Below, one piece after another: positions 39,284-55,570 of a stretch of 64,000 nucleotides of DNA. The stretch spans positions 12,693,982 through 12,757,981 of the forward strand of contig NC_021674.1 in NCBI RefSeq assembly GCF_000247815.1, in the 5' to 3' direction. The first letter of the stretch is position 1. Each line of letters starts with the position of its first letter. Both the position numbers and the translations under genes were made by a program. Below the pieces are notes generated by a model. That model did not search any database, was not told the DNA's origin, and saw only the letters and a list, made by a program, of their open reading frames with translations. The DNA is from Ficedula albicollis (taxonomy: Eukaryota; Chordata; Aves; Passeriformes; Muscicapidae).

Positions 39284-41278
39284 CCCAGCTCCATAGCATC
39301 TTACTCTTATAATTAAAATTTTTATCAGACTTTATTTGAAACATGTGCTACACAAAGTTCTGGTAAGGTATGTGGCATTAATCAGGAAAAACAGCATGTG
39401 TACTTTCATTAAGCTTTCCTTAAATAAACAATGGTGTTTGGCCATGAGGCCTTTATTGTCAAGCAATCTGTGGAAAAAAAAATCTGTTTACTTTCACTCA
39501 TGATTGTTAATTATGTTCATTACTAATAAACCTTTCCTTTACAGATGGTTTGTGAAGAAGAACTTCAGGTCCAAACAAATTTCCAAGTCTTATTTTTCAC
39601 TGACCTGTCCTTAACTAACTCCTTCTCCCATCTGCAATCCAAATAAGCATGTTTTCTTTGCCATTTGTTTAGGAATATTCACTCTTAATCTCAATTATAT
39701 CTCAGTGTAACATGTATCACCATAGACACCAAGTATGTCATGATCTCTGATGTAACTTCCAGTCAAGTAGGAATGGTAAAGGATGTTTCTACTTTATTAT
39801 CAGGAGCTGACACACAAAAGAGGCTCAGGATTTACTTTAAAAAAAGATCTGGGGAGCTCTGTGCTGCTGAAGAAAAAACAAGCCCCAAAAGAAGCAGTTT
39901 CCCAGGCTTCATATATTAAGCATAAGGACTTCTGTGGGTTTTAGATACTTCTAAAATTGTAAACAAAAAAAAAAAAAAGAAAAAAGAAAAAAGAAAACAG
40001 AAAAAAGAAAAAAGAGGTACAGACGGGCAATTCAGTTTGGCACTTAGAAAACTAAAGCCATCTAAGTTCTGACTCTGCAGCAAAATCCTTTATAACATCT
40101 AGTCTTAAGCTAAGATCTTGTCCACTTTCTGTGTGTGACTAGAAACTGAGTAACAGTCCACATCATCACACTGGCCATTAGCTGCCAAGCACTGTGTGAG
40201 TGGGCCCTTGCAAGGCTAATAACCTAATACACACTCATAATTTTGTTATGTTGGCTGTTATGCAGTGGATAGCACAACATTGTATTTTATAAAATATCGT
40301 TTTGAAAATTCACGTGAACCTTAATTTAATCTCTGGGGAAATACATATAAAAAATAAAGCAAAATAAATTGAGGCACCACGTTTTGAAACAAGTTGGATC
40401 CTACAAAAAGAAAAATCCTGTTCTCTTGGATAACTGATGTTTTTGTGGTACATCCCTTTTAAACTGCATGATAGAGTTTTTTAATATTTCAAAGTAAAAA
40501 TCTTTCTGGATTGCTGTCTTTCTGTTATCCTTGAAAATATACATTTTAGTTCCTGATGTCAAGACAAGGCTATCCAATTATCAGAAGACTTCAGCCAAGA
40601 AAAGATGGTTAAAAATGCATTCCAGATATGGCAAAAATCTTCCCTGAAGTGGGAACAGTTCCCTGTGGTCTTCCATCAGTCAAAGTGCATATGGAAGTCC
40701 CCTCCACCTACCTTCTTGGGAATTGTGGAGAGGGAGCTCCACTGGTCTCACGGGCATTGGATTTTTGGAGGCAGCTCTTAGACTGTTGTAAAGAAAGGGT
40801 TCCTCATCCTTGAGAAACATTTCCCTGGGGCTAAAGATTATGTAAGTGAAATAAAACAAATCAGAAATAGTTAGACTAGGGTGATATTTCGCTCTTTTCC
40901 TCTGCAGTTGAAGGCATCACCATCTGCTCACGGATTTTCTGCAAACAGACTGAATTCATTGAATGAAGTGTTCACTCCAGATTGTTTGCTCCGCTCTATA
41001 TAGCAATCTACAATTGTTGATTAATTAAAGTGCATAGTTTCCCAGAGACAAAGGTATGCACTGCTATTCCAGATGGGGAAGCCAAGGAACAGAATATTTA
41101 TCTGATCTATGAAAATTAGCTGGAGAATTTAGTTTCAAACAGTAGATCAGTGGAGGAACCTTTCCCTGTCATTACATAGCAGCTTGAAATATTCTGTCAT
41201 ATGGTTTCTATTTGCTTTTATTTTGAGCAGCAAGAGTTTGGGGAAGTGACTATCCTAAAAAGCTGTTTCACATCCCTT

Positions 41279-41450
41279 CACAGAATCACAGAATATGCTG
41301 AGGTGTAAAGGACCCACCTGGATCATTGGGTCCAGCTGCTGGCCTTGCACAGAAACCCCAGGAGTCACTCCATGTGCCTGAGAGCATTGTCCAAAAGCTT
41401 CTAGAACTCTGTCAGGCTAAATGCTCTCACTGCTGCTCTATGGAAGCATC
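41279..41450 (-). mobile_element. CR1 LINE 3' end, short
   Basis: CACAGAATCACAGAATATGC followed by GTCCAGCTGCTGGCCTTGCA and GTGCCTGAGAGCATTGTCCA matches the CR1 type seen at 6.7 and 46.4 kb. It is truncated after about 170 bp. Confidence 0.9.
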
Positions 41451-43643
41451 TGCAAGTGCAACTATTAATTAATGAACTATTAATTAATGAAAAATATACA
41501 TTGCCATCTGATATCAAACTGCCTTGCTGGTTTATACCCCAAATTTTCCTAAGTCAGGGGGTTCTCTGCACTGGATGAGTTTGGAAACAATACAGAAGTC
41601 TCTCAAAATGAAGACAGTTACACCTTCTTGCTCCACAGAAGTAGAAAATAACTGCAGACTTCTTATTTACAGATTATTTACACAGAAATATTTTTTCATG
41701 GTCTGTGTGCAGTTCAGGTAGGTACAGCTCTGTGAAACTGCATTTGGATTAACATGGATAAGTTAGCATATACAGAATTTAAAAACCATAAAGGTTATAA
41801 TCATTGCACCCCTAGGCTTACACTGTGGTTTGAACAAGGATGGTTATATTTCAGTATTTGAGGAAAGAAAAGGTATTACTTTTATAAGAAGCTTTGGGCA
41901 TTGAGAGTTAGAGAAAAGAGTGCAGGTTCTTGGCAGTGAAAAGGCAAGTCCCAAAGCATGCTGAGTTTTGCAGAGCACCTTCAATCAGCAGAAGATGCAG
42001 ACAGCATAAAGCACATGCTGATTTCTGTTGTATTTGCCAGGGGTCTTGCTGTCACTGTGGAACCATCGGTTGCCATTAATATGAAAGCACTCAGCAGGAC
42101 CAGAAATACCAGTGCAGGAAATAGAAACTCAAGTGATCTCTCTCATGCATTAGAAACAAAATTAAATTAAGAGGACATACTGTGTAGGGTTAGAGATGAA
42201 TAGTTTAAAGGGAGAAATGAAATATGTGCGAAGTAGAGCTATGGTTCCAGGACAAGACGAGATGATGATTGGGTGAGATGGCAGCAAAGCAACATCTCCA
42301 TGCAGAAACTATCATTTGGTCCTCATTTCTTCAGCTTTATACAGACAAGCTTAGAGATAAAAAACTATTCAGGCAATGGGTGTGTTTGAATCGTGACTCA
42401 AAATTCAGGACAAGCACTGTCAAATTAAGAAGAAAACTGCAAAACATACCTGGGCAAAGACATCAGAAAGGGAAGAGGAATATTTTGTAAGCTTGCCACA
42501 GGCCTTTGCAAAAATATTATTTTTTAATTGCTTCATCTACTCATGACATATGATATTAATTGATATGAATTGATCATATTCCCTTTTCATGATTCATAGG
42601 CAGTTACATCTCTGACAAGTTAATTCTTCATTAACTAGGATTTTTTTTCACTTTATTTTAACATTTTCTTCCATAAGAGATACTAAATAATTCTCTACTT
42701 TAATGCTAAATTTAACATGTTCTATTCATGCCACATCAAGAAAATTATCACTATCTGAAATTGCATCAGCAATTTCACCTGGCCACTGCTGCATGAAAGT
42801 TGATGCTAACTGGGAAAACGCCAAGTAAACCAAATTGTATTGGCTGTGTTATTTTTGCATTGTAATAGCCTGTTCCCAAATGTACAATACCGTTAACAAA
42901 TAAGTATATCAGGCTAAATTCTGATCATACTACTCTGGTGCAGACCCAAACTAAATTACTTTAACGAGCTGAAGAACAAATTTTGCTTTTATCAAACATA
43001 TAAATTACTGGCTTTATTCCATGTAAGATGCTAATGCTGGTTGGTGAGGTTATCAGTTGTGTGCAAAAATGTGGGAAGAGCTATGTTAAAATAATTCATG
43101 GTTGTTCTGAGATGCTGGAAAGAAAATAATATTTATGTGAATACATTTTATATCAAAGCCAAGGGCTTGATGGAGACATGAGTTACCTAAAATGTAGGAG
43201 AATCTTAATAATACCAGTATGTTTTGTGCAGTATAACATTTTCAGAGCTGGAGTCTTGCTGGCTTTGGCAGCAGTATAATAAAGAAACTCAAGTTTCTGT
43301 CCCAAAGATCTTGCAGTCCAAGTAGTTGATCACTGATGAAAGTGATGAAGGAAAATAATAGTGAATGTTTCATCTATAAGTAATAACATCAACAATATAT
43401 TCTGATAAACAGGCATTGCTTAAGAATGTCTTCATGTAAGATTTCTATTTATCATTCAGGAAGTGATATATGGTTTTCTGGGGATTTTTTTGGTAAGAGA
43501 ACGGACACACTTACCTAGTATTTTTTCTCATGTACTAAGACCACTAAGTCCAGAAATTCAGAACAATATAATATATTTAGCTTAGTTTGCAAGACAGTGA
43601 GGGACATTTCAAAATTCTATCACTCAGAAATTGATCACACTCA

Positions 43644-43657
43644 CGCACACACACACA

Positions 43658-43696
<39 letters not shown>
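43644..43696. repeat. (CA)n microsatellite
   Basis: CA dinucleotide repeat with one AA interruption, about 50 bp. It explains the His/Thr-repeat frames read across it. Confidence 0.97.
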
Positions 43697-43699
<3 letters not shown>

Positions 43700-44757
43700 C
43701 ACATCCCCCACATGGAGTCTTTCTTCAGAGAACAGAACCTCATTTTCCATACTATCTGCTACTTCAGTGGCATTTTATTTTTCCCTTTGTGCTGCCTCGT
43801 CAATCCACGATTTGAGTGTTTTTCTTGTAAATAGTCCCATTATTTTTTGCTTATGAAGTGTTACAATTTCCATGCAGCAAAATGTTTTGTACAGCTCTGT
43901 GTTGTTGCCACGCTGCTTCACTGTAAGCTGTTTGACTTATCACTGTTGACAAAAGCACCCAGCTTCTTGTACACACATAATGAAAGCCTTAAATGTTCTC
44001 TGAATATTTATCTGAAATATATTACTTCTAATAAAAAGATATCCTACAGATTTATTGTTGAAACTAATGGTGTAAAAAACCACTGAATTATCTTTCTTAG
44101 TGCTTTGGTAGTATAGGCAGCGGGCCAGTCTGATGTGTACATTATATCTACTGTGTGTTTTTTAAATTGTGGGACATCTTTTAGAATTATGCCTGTAACT
44201 TCAGTCTAGTGCTGGACTAAAACACCCTGACTCATGATATATGCAATGGAGTGTTGTTTCTCCTTGGATTTTTCAGGATTGCAATGACTTAATGATGGTA
44301 TTACAGCAGAACCATGACATTATGCCATTTAGCAGTGTCAATATACTAAAAAAAAGCAGGATAGGGGACAGGATTTTAGTTGCTAAATGCTAGGAAACTC
44401 ACAGAAGGAAGAAACTGGCTTGAAGGATGAGACCTGTTCCTTGCTCTTGTGATAGAAATCCTAAGGAGCAAAAGTGGTTGGGTAATTCGTAGCCTCTCTG
44501 ATTTATAGCTTTGCTGTATTTGTGAGTAGTCTGCACACTTTAGGCTCCATGCCAACATTGTGCAGTGGTTCAGAACTGGGGTTTTTTTTCTCTATTTTTC
44601 CACAGGCATCCATGGAGGGCTGACTAATCTCTCCTGCCAGCTCTGGGCTCAGCTGCCCAAGTCTGGTTCTTTTGGACTCCTCTAACAAAATCGTCTCCAT
44701 TCCTTTAAAATTTCTTGTGGTTCATTTCTGCACCTGATCCTGTCTATACTTCCTGGT

Positions 44758-44899
44758 GTGTAATATCTTGAGTCATTAGCAATGTCATTATTCTTGAACA
44801 GTTATTTCAACTATTGGGTTCCCTGGTAGTGTAATATCTTGAGTCATTAGCAATGTCATTCTTCTTGAACAGTTATTTCAACTACTGGGTTCCCTGGTA
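44758..44899. repeat. 71-bp tandem duplication
   Basis: 44758-44828 is repeated at 44829-44899 with about two substitutions. It does not overlap a recognised mobile element. Confidence 0.93.
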
Positions 44900-46336
44900 G
44901 TCATTCTCAGTCTTCCACACACTGATACTGGACTGCAAAGAAACAAATGTTCAATGCCCCCTTTACATTGTCAGAACAGGGTTTTTTTTCCTCATTTCTG
45001 TCTGAAAAAAAAATCCTTCTTTTTGTTTTTAATGAATTATCTTAAGTTCCTTTTTCTCTACAATGCTATAGTGATTGAAATTTGGAAGCAAAAAGTCAGA
45101 AAGGTGTCAGATTTGACTAAAGGAATCTGCATCATGTCTTAAAGTCTTGTGGTAAAATACAGTGTAGTTATAGTTGGGCCAGATGTGATTTCAAATTGCC
45201 TTACCTATGCACTGTTAGGAACACAGGTAGTATGGATCAGTATCTGGAGTTTTGAATTATATGTAGCCCACTCTGAAGACTTCAGAAAAGTATCCATTGC
45301 TCAACTCACATACATATATTAGCTCACCTATCCCAACAGGTGAACTGTGTTACACCAGTGATTTCTAGAAAAAAGTTACTTTCTCAGCTGTTTAGTTCTA
45401 CAGTCCATTTTTCCAAATAGTTGCTATTCATGTCCTTGTTATGTGCATCTCAAAAATAAGTGCAAGTGTTTTCATGTGCTTAGACCACGTGTGGACTTTT
45501 CTTGTTCTTTCTTCCTTTTTCATATTTTTCAGTAACTTTTTTGTCTTTTATCAGAGTTCTTCCATGCTGCTAATTATAGAAGTAAGAGTGACTGACTCTG
45601 TTGTCAATGTATTCAAGTTAGTTCAATAATAAAACTCATTCAGTAGCATTGTCCTCCAAAGCAGGGAGCTTTATTAATCCAGACCAAAAGAGGGCTGAAC
45701 ATGGCAAATTGAATACAGTGCTGGAGATAAGCCATAAAAAGAGGATAATTGTTCATTAAGCATTAAGCTCTTCTGTCACAACACAGTTTTTAAAAAAAGT
45801 TATGATATATATTTATATGATATATAAAAACCTTAATTGGATGTGCATTTTAGTATATATATCTCAATAGTTAGATATAAAAAGATGTACAGCTAGGTGA
45901 AGCTGAAAAACTATTTCTCAAAGGATATATATTGCTCGTTTTATTATTATTGTATTAATATCAAGGCAACAGCATCCTTGAGTTTAGACAATCAGCCATT
46001 TGTTTACTTCTCATAACCCTTGAGGAAATTGGTACATACCCCTTTTCACATAATGCTGCAACCTGTTCCTAAAGAATTAAACTGGGTACAGCTGGGCTGA
46101 AGGGTGTTTTGAGTACGACATAGAGAAGGTGATAATGCTCCCCAGCAAAGTTCTCTGACAAAACCATTGTCATCTTCAGTGCTTCTTACTCTGCTTTTCT
46201 CTGCTTCTTTGAAGGTGAAGGCATATAAAACTTTCTAGTTTTGAGAAATACAAGAGACTTCAGTTGAGAATATTTAAGTGGCGTCATTGATTTCTTTCTT
46301 TTATGATTGTCAGTTCACATGAAACTATCCTGTGTA

Positions 46337-47020
46337 ATCATAGAATATAGAACTATCCATGGAATCATAGAATATCCTGAGCTGGAATGCAGCCACCGGA
46401 TCATTGGAGTCTAGCTCAGGGACTCTCACTGGATATCCCAGGAGTCACACCATGTGCCTGAGAGCATTGTCCAAACACTTCTTGAACTTAGACAGGTTTA
46501 GTGCTGTGATACTGCTGTGGGGAGCCTGTTCCATGGCCCAGCCACCCTCTGGGTGAAGAACCATTCCTAATATCTAACCTAAATCTCCCCCGACAGTTTT
46601 GTGTTGTTCTGTTGGGTCCTCTCACTGGTCACCAAAATGAAGATGTGATATTCCATTTCCCCTCATGAGGAAACTGCTACAAGGTCTCCCCTCAACCTCC
46701 CCTTCTCAAGGCTGGACAAGCCATGTCACCTCAGCCTCTAGTTATATGTCCCATCCAGACCCTTCATCTTCAGTGTTCTAATGGCATAATATCTGTTTTA
46801 TAGTTTGGTCCCCAACACTGCACACAATATTTAAGGTGAGGCTGCCCCAGCTCAGAGCAGAGCGGGACAATCCCTCCCTTACCCAGTTGGGGATGTTGTA
46901 CCTGATACCCTCCAGGACATATTTGGCCCTCCTGGCTGCCAGAACACTTCTGATTCATATCCAACTTGCCATCAACCAGGACCCTCAGGTCCCTCTCCCT
47001 TCCTCTTGCTACTTGAAGTT
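46337..47020 (-). mobile_element. CR1 LINE 3' region, long copy
   Basis: The block starts with AATCATAGAAT tails (partly doubled at 46337 and 46369). It continues through CR1 blocks CAGCCACCCTCTGGGTGAAG, AATATCTAACCTAAATCTCC, AAGGTCTCCCCTCAACCTCC and TTGTACCTGATACCCTCCAG. At nearly 680 bp it is the longest CR1 piece here, in minus orientation and 5' truncated. It shares subfamily wording with the copies at 6.7 and 41.3 kb. Confidence 0.93.
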
Positions 47021-47272
47021 CATATTAAGCTCAGGTCATTTAAACACAAAAATTGTACTCACTGGCCCTGCTATTCCTGGAGTTCCTTTTTTCCTTATTC
47101 TTAAAGTGATGCTAAAATATTCTTAATAAAGTCCTTACAAGTCATATATATAAAATAGTTCAGTTGTTGTCAAGAACAGGCTTAAGCACCACTATCCAGG
47201 TGCACATATTCAAGCTGCATGGGGAATGTCAATCAGGCAGAAAAACAAATGAAATGTGGTGTTTGATTTTAT

Positions 47273-47273
47273 A

Positions 47274-47319
<46 letters not shown>

Positions 47320-47320
47320 A
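47273..47320. repeat. (GT)n/(TA)n microsatellite
   Basis: A short GT run passing into a TA run. Confidence 0.95.
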
Positions 47321-49115
47321 TCTATTTAGGGAAATGACCTGTTGACAGTAACAGATTATCAGTTGCATAATCATTTAAAGGACTGAAGTGAAATTACAGA
47401 AAAATCTGCCTTTTAAAGTACTGGTTATGACTGAAAAGCTTCATTGTCCTAAGTCATCCTGGGAGGGGATCATGCAGAACATTCACAGTTTAAAGACTCT
47501 CAAAATGTCTCAGGCGTGAAACAAAATTAAGTAATACAATACACAAAGGGCTGGAGTCTGCCTACGAACAACAAGCAAATCAGAGTTATATGCAAAAGTA
47601 GAAACAGCTAAGTTAGTGTTATTCATAAAAAGTTCCATAAAAGGCTCCCCAGAGTGGAATACTGATAATAAGCCAATGTGTGAATGTATGAGAGTTTATA
47701 AAATGTATAATAACCAGCAATAAAAGTTTGCATTGAGAGGAAGCAGCTGACATGCTGAAAAAGTTTTTTCTGAGGACAAACTCATGCAGCATTTTCATTT
47801 GTGCATTTATTTTTGCATTCAGTCACCAAAATTAGATATGTAGTAAACCTAGAATACACATAGAAAACTGGCTGTGAAACAAGGTACAAAGCATGGGAAT
47901 TAAATAATTTGAGAAAACAAGGAGACTGTAGATGAAGCACCTGGATGGAGAACCTGGGCAAGGGCCAAGAAGCCAGCTCAGGGAGAGCTACACTTGCACT
48001 TTGTTTTCAAAGAACAAATCTTTTTTCAGATTATCCCTTCCTTTATGACACCCGAGGTGCTCACTCCCAGTGGGACTCTAACCTCCCAACCCCAGCAGCT
48101 CTAACCTTTATTTTCTTGGTCTGGCCTTGCTAAATACCAAGCATGGTGTTCAAAAGTCGGTGTATGAAGTCAGATTTACCTTTGGGTTGCCGTGAAATGG
48201 TGCTTTACCTTCTCATTACTGAGGCTCTACTGCCTGTAATCTCCTGGAGCTGATTTTGTGAACTGGGTCTTGCATACTGAAAACAATAATTAGAGCAGCA
48301 GGCTCATGGCTGCTGAATACAAGGTATTTCTAAATCCAGGTTGCTATTATTTTCCTAGGTGTGATGGTTTGTAAGCATCAAAGACTGAAGGGGGTCAAGA
48401 AACTGTAAAGTTTCTTGACTTTTTCACTCTGGGTGTTTTTCTCAAATATTTAGGCAATGAAAAATTTCTTCCTCTATACAGAAATGACAGAAAACAATGG
48501 CACTATTCTCAGACACCTTAAGACAAAATGGAACAGAGACACAGCTAATTTCTGTTAATGAGCAGCTTGTTTGCATTCACAGTGCAGTGCAGGCGCTAGC
48601 ATTAATAGTGTGGATGTTAGAAACTGTGGGAGAATTGAGGTTATTCACTCCTAATTTTAACACTATAATGAATATCTAACTCCTCAAATGCACTGAACAA
48701 ATGAAATTACCCACTCTGTATTTATCATTACACTACTTATTACCATGGTGATAATCAACTCTGTGTAAAGTTTCACAGTCTGAGGCACTATAATAATTAA
48801 TATATTAACAGGCTTTATATGTCATTATTCATGCTAGTGCTCTGACTTAGGATTACCTGATTGTTGTATAAAACTGAACATGCCACTGCACTGATCAGCA
48901 GTCAGAATTAAAGTTTTTCAGTCATATAACATGCAGTATAGCTGGGAAGTATCTGTTACAAATATAAGTACTTCAAAATGTGCCTAGGAATTTGTTTCTT
49001 CATTCTTTCACCTCAGTGTTTCTCCTTCTGTTGGCCTCTTTATTTCAGTTCCCACAACAGCCTAAACTTTCTTATATTTATCATATTTGTCAATTTGATT
49101 GGAGACAGGAATTTT

Positions 49116-49285
49116 CTACAACTTTCTTTTTCTTTAAAAAAAGCCTTGGTTTAAACAAATAAAACGTGCTAATTACTTCTAATATTTTCTATTCTCTCTT
49201 TCTACAACTTTCTTTTTCTTTAAAAAAAGCTTTGGTTTAAACAAATAAAACATGCTAATTACTTCTAATATTTTCTATTCTCTCA
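49116..49285. repeat. 86-bp tandem duplication
   Basis: The block starting CTACAACTTTCTTTTTC at 49116 recurs at 49202, an offset of 86 bp. About two substitutions separate the copies. Confidence 0.93.
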
Positions 49286-50785
49286 AGTCAGAAACTGTTG
49301 GGTTGGAATTTTTCTTCAGAACTTGAACTCTATGTTGAGAAAAATGTCATATGTGGATTGAGAACTGTCTCTGTCTAAAGTCCATAGAATTTTGACATTC
49401 TCCAGGGGATATCAGACCCATGCAGGAATAACAAACTTCAATGGAGAGACACCAATAACATTCAGAAGCTGAGCTAATTCAAACCTTACCATGTCAGAGC
49501 TCAAGTAAGTTACCCTGCTGGCAACTAGCAAAGGTCAGAGAGAGATGCAATTCTGATTACTGGAGATCAAGTGCAAATTTTGGTGCCCAGACTTTTGATT
49601 CAGACTCTTGAAAGAAAGTAGTTGCAAGATGTGGTTTTATACTGTAAGTTCACTGTTGTAGATGAGGAATACATTTGCATATCTTTCAGAGACACCTAAC
49701 TCCTAATGAGATAGCAGGTAATTTCGCTTCTGAGGGAAAATGATAGTACTTCTAGAGCAAGAAAATCTTCTTTTTAGACTTGTCTGAATTCTTCAGCTTT
49801 TGAGGAAAAAATCCCAAACCAGATCTCAAAATGTTCAGTCATAAACTGTAGAGCTTAACCTTGTTAAGAAAAGTTTAGCTAAGCCTCACAGGGGCATCCA
49901 TTCAAGCAACTAATGTCAAAACTCTCTTTGCAGGCCAAAAAATGCCAAGTGTCCTCTTGACAGAGCCACAAGGGGCTCCCAATCTATCCTGCATTTGAAT
50001 TTGGATTTGAACTTTGAATACTGGATACCTGACATATTTTCCAAATGTTTTATATTTCTGGATCTTTGTGGTGGCTTTGCTAAAGCAGTAATTTTTGGTA
50101 TTTACTTTCCGATGAATTTTCAACAAATCTAACCATAAAATCTAGGTAAAGTCACAAGTGACTCCTGGGATGGGATATTCTACTCTCCTCCCATTTTCTG
50201 CAGAAAAGCTGGCATTTCCTGATGTGCAATACAAATATCTCCATCCCCTCCATTGTCTTCTCCCTTCATCTGACTGTTCCCAGAGCATCTGCAGAGTTTA
50301 AACAAAGTGTTCTATGTGATCAGAAACACACATACAGTTGCAAAGAGGTGTAGGAAAAAAAGTGTCTAGTTTTTATCAACAATGTTTTGTAGCCTCACTC
50401 AACTGAATAAAAATGTGGGAAGTGAAGAAAGGCTTAAAATAAGCCTTGGGTATACATAGGGGTAAATGCTATTTAACCACAAGTGAGACAGTGATGACAC
50501 TTTGTTATCTCCTCAGAAAATACATTCAATATTTGAGATAATATAATTTTAAAAATTGTTTTTTCAACCAGGTAGGATTTCAAAGGCTCTCCCCATTCCC
50601 CCAGAAGAAGCAAGAAAGTAACTCATATTTGAAGCAGCCACTATCCCCAAATCCTGTTCTTGATAAAGGTTGATACATTTATCTTGATTCCTCACTCAGG
50701 GGAAATACCACAGAGCCACCTCTAGCACTACTTTCAATTAATAATTCCAGTAATAGGGGCCTCTTAACAAAGAAAAAAAAACCCA

Positions 50786-50877
50786 CAACAACAACAACAA
50801 CAAAAAATTACACAAAACAAAACAAAACAAAACTACACTAAACTAAACTAAACTAAACTAAACTAAACTAAAAAAAA
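50786..50877. repeat. Compound simple repeat (AAC)n-(AAAAC)n-(CTAAA)n
   Basis: Three adjacent A-rich microsatellites with periods 3, 5 and 5. The last holds about seven CTAAA units. Confidence 0.95.
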
Positions 50878-51570
50878 CACAAGCAAGAAACCAACAACAC
50901 ACTTCCTCCACCAAAAGCTCCAAACAAAACCTAAACCCCAAAAGAAGCAAACAGCCTGGTCATCAAATGGCATCTTTGTAACTTTTTTTTTTTGTCATGG
51001 CCCTGCTGACCTGACTGAGCATACTAAATATTATTTCTATTAACACTGAATAGACAAGGCATGTCTGGGAGAACGCTACTTTGGTACCCATATAATTCAT
51101 ATAATTAGTTCAATTATTCCAGCCTGGTGGTTTTCAAATAGCCAAAATGAATTGGGCATACAAGTCTTGCAGAAGTTTGGAGGGGTGAATATCAAGGGAC
51201 TGAGATGCTGTTTTAAGCTTCCATGGAAAAATGTCTTTCGTTCCAGAGCCTGGATTCAAACTGCAGGCAAATTTCCAGGCATCACATTTACAAATAATGA
51301 CTGAAACCTATTTGTCTGTAAATGGGGTAGATTTGCCTAGAAGTTGTTAAAAGGATAGACAGGGTATTTCCAATTCCACTTTTCAGGACAGAATACCTAT
51401 GAAATATAATTATTTGGGGGATCAGTACTTTTATTTTTAAACTACCTAATGTTTCACAAAAGGAAAGGGAAAAACTTGTTTACCAAGTTCCAGTCTGTTA
51501 GTGCCACAAAATTAGACATATGGAAAAACATTTTCTAATCAATAGCTTCATCAAGGTCAACAGATTGAGA

Positions 51571-53309
<1,739 letters not shown>

Positions 53310-55570
53310 TAATAGAGGAATTGGTGCCAGTAACACAGTAAATGAAACTGCACTAGGTGGGGAAAAAATAGCATCTTTTACAATTATTGTTTTCAATCAT
53401 ATAGTGCATTGCATTCATTTACACAAGGAAAAGGAGAAAATAGGAAAGAAAATCCCATTGGGATATGCTACAGATATGATTGGGAGAATGCAGATTATTT
53501 TCCCTCTGTGTCCACTGCAATCTGTAATCTCGGATTTATTTATTTTTTTAATAAAAGTACATCATTATCCAGCTCATGTTTCTGTGCTAAAAGGAATCTT
53601 GACATTATGATAATATATCTGAAGGTTGATTTTCAATTTTATGCATATTTTTCAGATTCAGAGTAATGAACATTATTAAGCAATTGAAAATAAATAGTAC
53701 ATATTTAAGAAATACTTCGATTTTTCCTCCCCAGAAACACTATAAGTTGACAAGAATCAATTTCAGACCCACTCTGAGCATATCACTGAAGGAAGCAGGT
53801 GGAAGTAAAAATACCATGCATGTACTGTAAATGTCCATGGTGTGAATATATGAGAATCGAGAGAATAGATGAGGATCATGCCAATGCAGCTATGATTTCA
53901 TTGTATTTTATAAGTTTGATCCATACACTGCTTCTATCAATACAACATTTTTGTTACTCACTAAGTTAATCCCACTCCTGTGGGGTGAAAAGTGGTGTTC
54001 TATAGAGGGAGTGACCTAAATAAGCCTTAATGGCAATATGCCCAGCCCTTCAGTCACATTTGCAGCACAGGATCTGCCAAATTATAAGTTAAGATTTAGG
54101 CTATGAGGGGGTTAGAGCAGAAACAGTTAACTCAGCATCACAAAAATTGAAAAAAACCAGATAGTTGCATCTGTTATCAGAGATGAGACCTGGCAAATGC
54201 ACCTGGTAGAAAGAAAAGAGGCAATTAATCAGTATCAAGCACCACATTCGAAGGTGACAGAAAGAAAACAATAACCGTATGGGGTGCAGTTCTTCATGAG
54301 GATCCGAAACAAATTTGTGTTTATTTTGTCACAAATTGAACCCAGAAGAAATCCAGGCAAGGTCAGTAAATTTCCTCAAAGGTCACTTAAAGCACAGACG
54401 ACGTGATAAATGTTACTCTGCTCTCTAGTATGCACTGATTTTACTGGAAATTCTCACTGGCTTCATAGAGAAAAATTCAAGGCTAACACAAAATACATTC
54501 TGTCAGAGTGACAGGATATAGCTGAATAACCATCTGTCAGATCTAACAATAAGTTACATATAATCTCCCCACCTTTTTTTTTTTTTACTAAAATAGTTAC
54601 CAGCTTTTATTTTAGGCCAAACTGAGAGCAGCTTATCCATAAAGTCAATCAGCTAAGCAGTATAATAAAGATACTCTGTGATTTATAACCTATTCTATGT
54701 AGTTTTAAAAATAATTTGGTTTCTCCATGGTCTTAGGGAAGTGCATTTAAAAACTAAAAGTAGCCCTATGGGATATATGCTTATATATCCATTAATATCA
54801 CATTGCAAAAATCCCATTCTAGAAGACATAGATAAAATTCCCCACCATATGTGCCTTTTTGTTAACGGAATAGATTTTTTAAAACTTTTTCCTGCTACAG
54901 AAATAATTCTACATAGAGGCAGTATTACCTTTCTACTAGGTACTCAACATCCCTCTTCATGCTCTGCTACTCCTGGCTGAGTTCATAAAGATTGTTTATT
55001 AGAGTTTGGTTCTGTTGCATAGAATTTTTCAAGTTTGACTGGTTTTAAGCTTTGTAGCAATTCAGTCTCATGCAGAGACACACCTAAATGCTAATTTTCC
55101 ATAAGATGCAATCCATGACTGATGAAATGCAGAAAGTTTCTCACCTTATTTCACAATAGGCTTATGGAGAAGTCTTCAGTATCCAAAGCTTATTAGTTTT
55201 GGATCCGAGCCACTCTTACCATAGAGAAGTGTCACAATAACCAAGCTATAGAGTGAACAGTAAATGAAAGGGGGAAGCGTATTTCAAATGACACTGAAGC
55301 TGGAAAAAAATGCACAGATACAAATAGAGTCAGAAAAAAAGTCCGTATTTCCTGTTCAAAGCCCTGTCCAAAAGGGAGAGAGATACATCTTCTTGTCTGG
55401 CTTCTTCTAGCCTTTTGAATCTCTGTCCTGGACAACCCATAAAAAATAAGTATCATATTCCATATCTTCATGCCAACCTGCTCAAGATTATCACTGTCCC
55501 ATTGAGACCCAAGATCTGGAAACAGATCTGGGGTTTTTCACACTGAGTGGTCTGGAGTCCATTTGAGAGA
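53310..55570. other. No gene seen
   Basis: AT-rich unique sequence with short, motif-free frames. Confidence 0.6.

Larger units (their letters stand above)
29691..41278. other. No gene seen (long unique stretch with simple repeats)
   Basis: About 11.6 kb of AT-rich sequence. Low-complexity tracts are T/TTTG-rich (30449-30510), (AAC)n (35970-35987), (TTTTG)n (38469-38498) and A/G-rich (39961-40015). A diverged repeat pair lies at 38072-38175 and 39165-39283. Open frames are short and without motifs. Confidence 0.6.
41451..46336. other. No gene seen
   Basis: AT-rich unique sequence with a (CA)n microsatellite and a 71-bp tandem duplication (listed separately). Short frames carry no recognisable domains. 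Confidence 0.6.
47321..51570. other. No gene seen
   Basis: AT-rich unique sequence with an 86-bp tandem duplication and a compound simple repeat (both listed). No coding signal. Confidence 0.6.
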
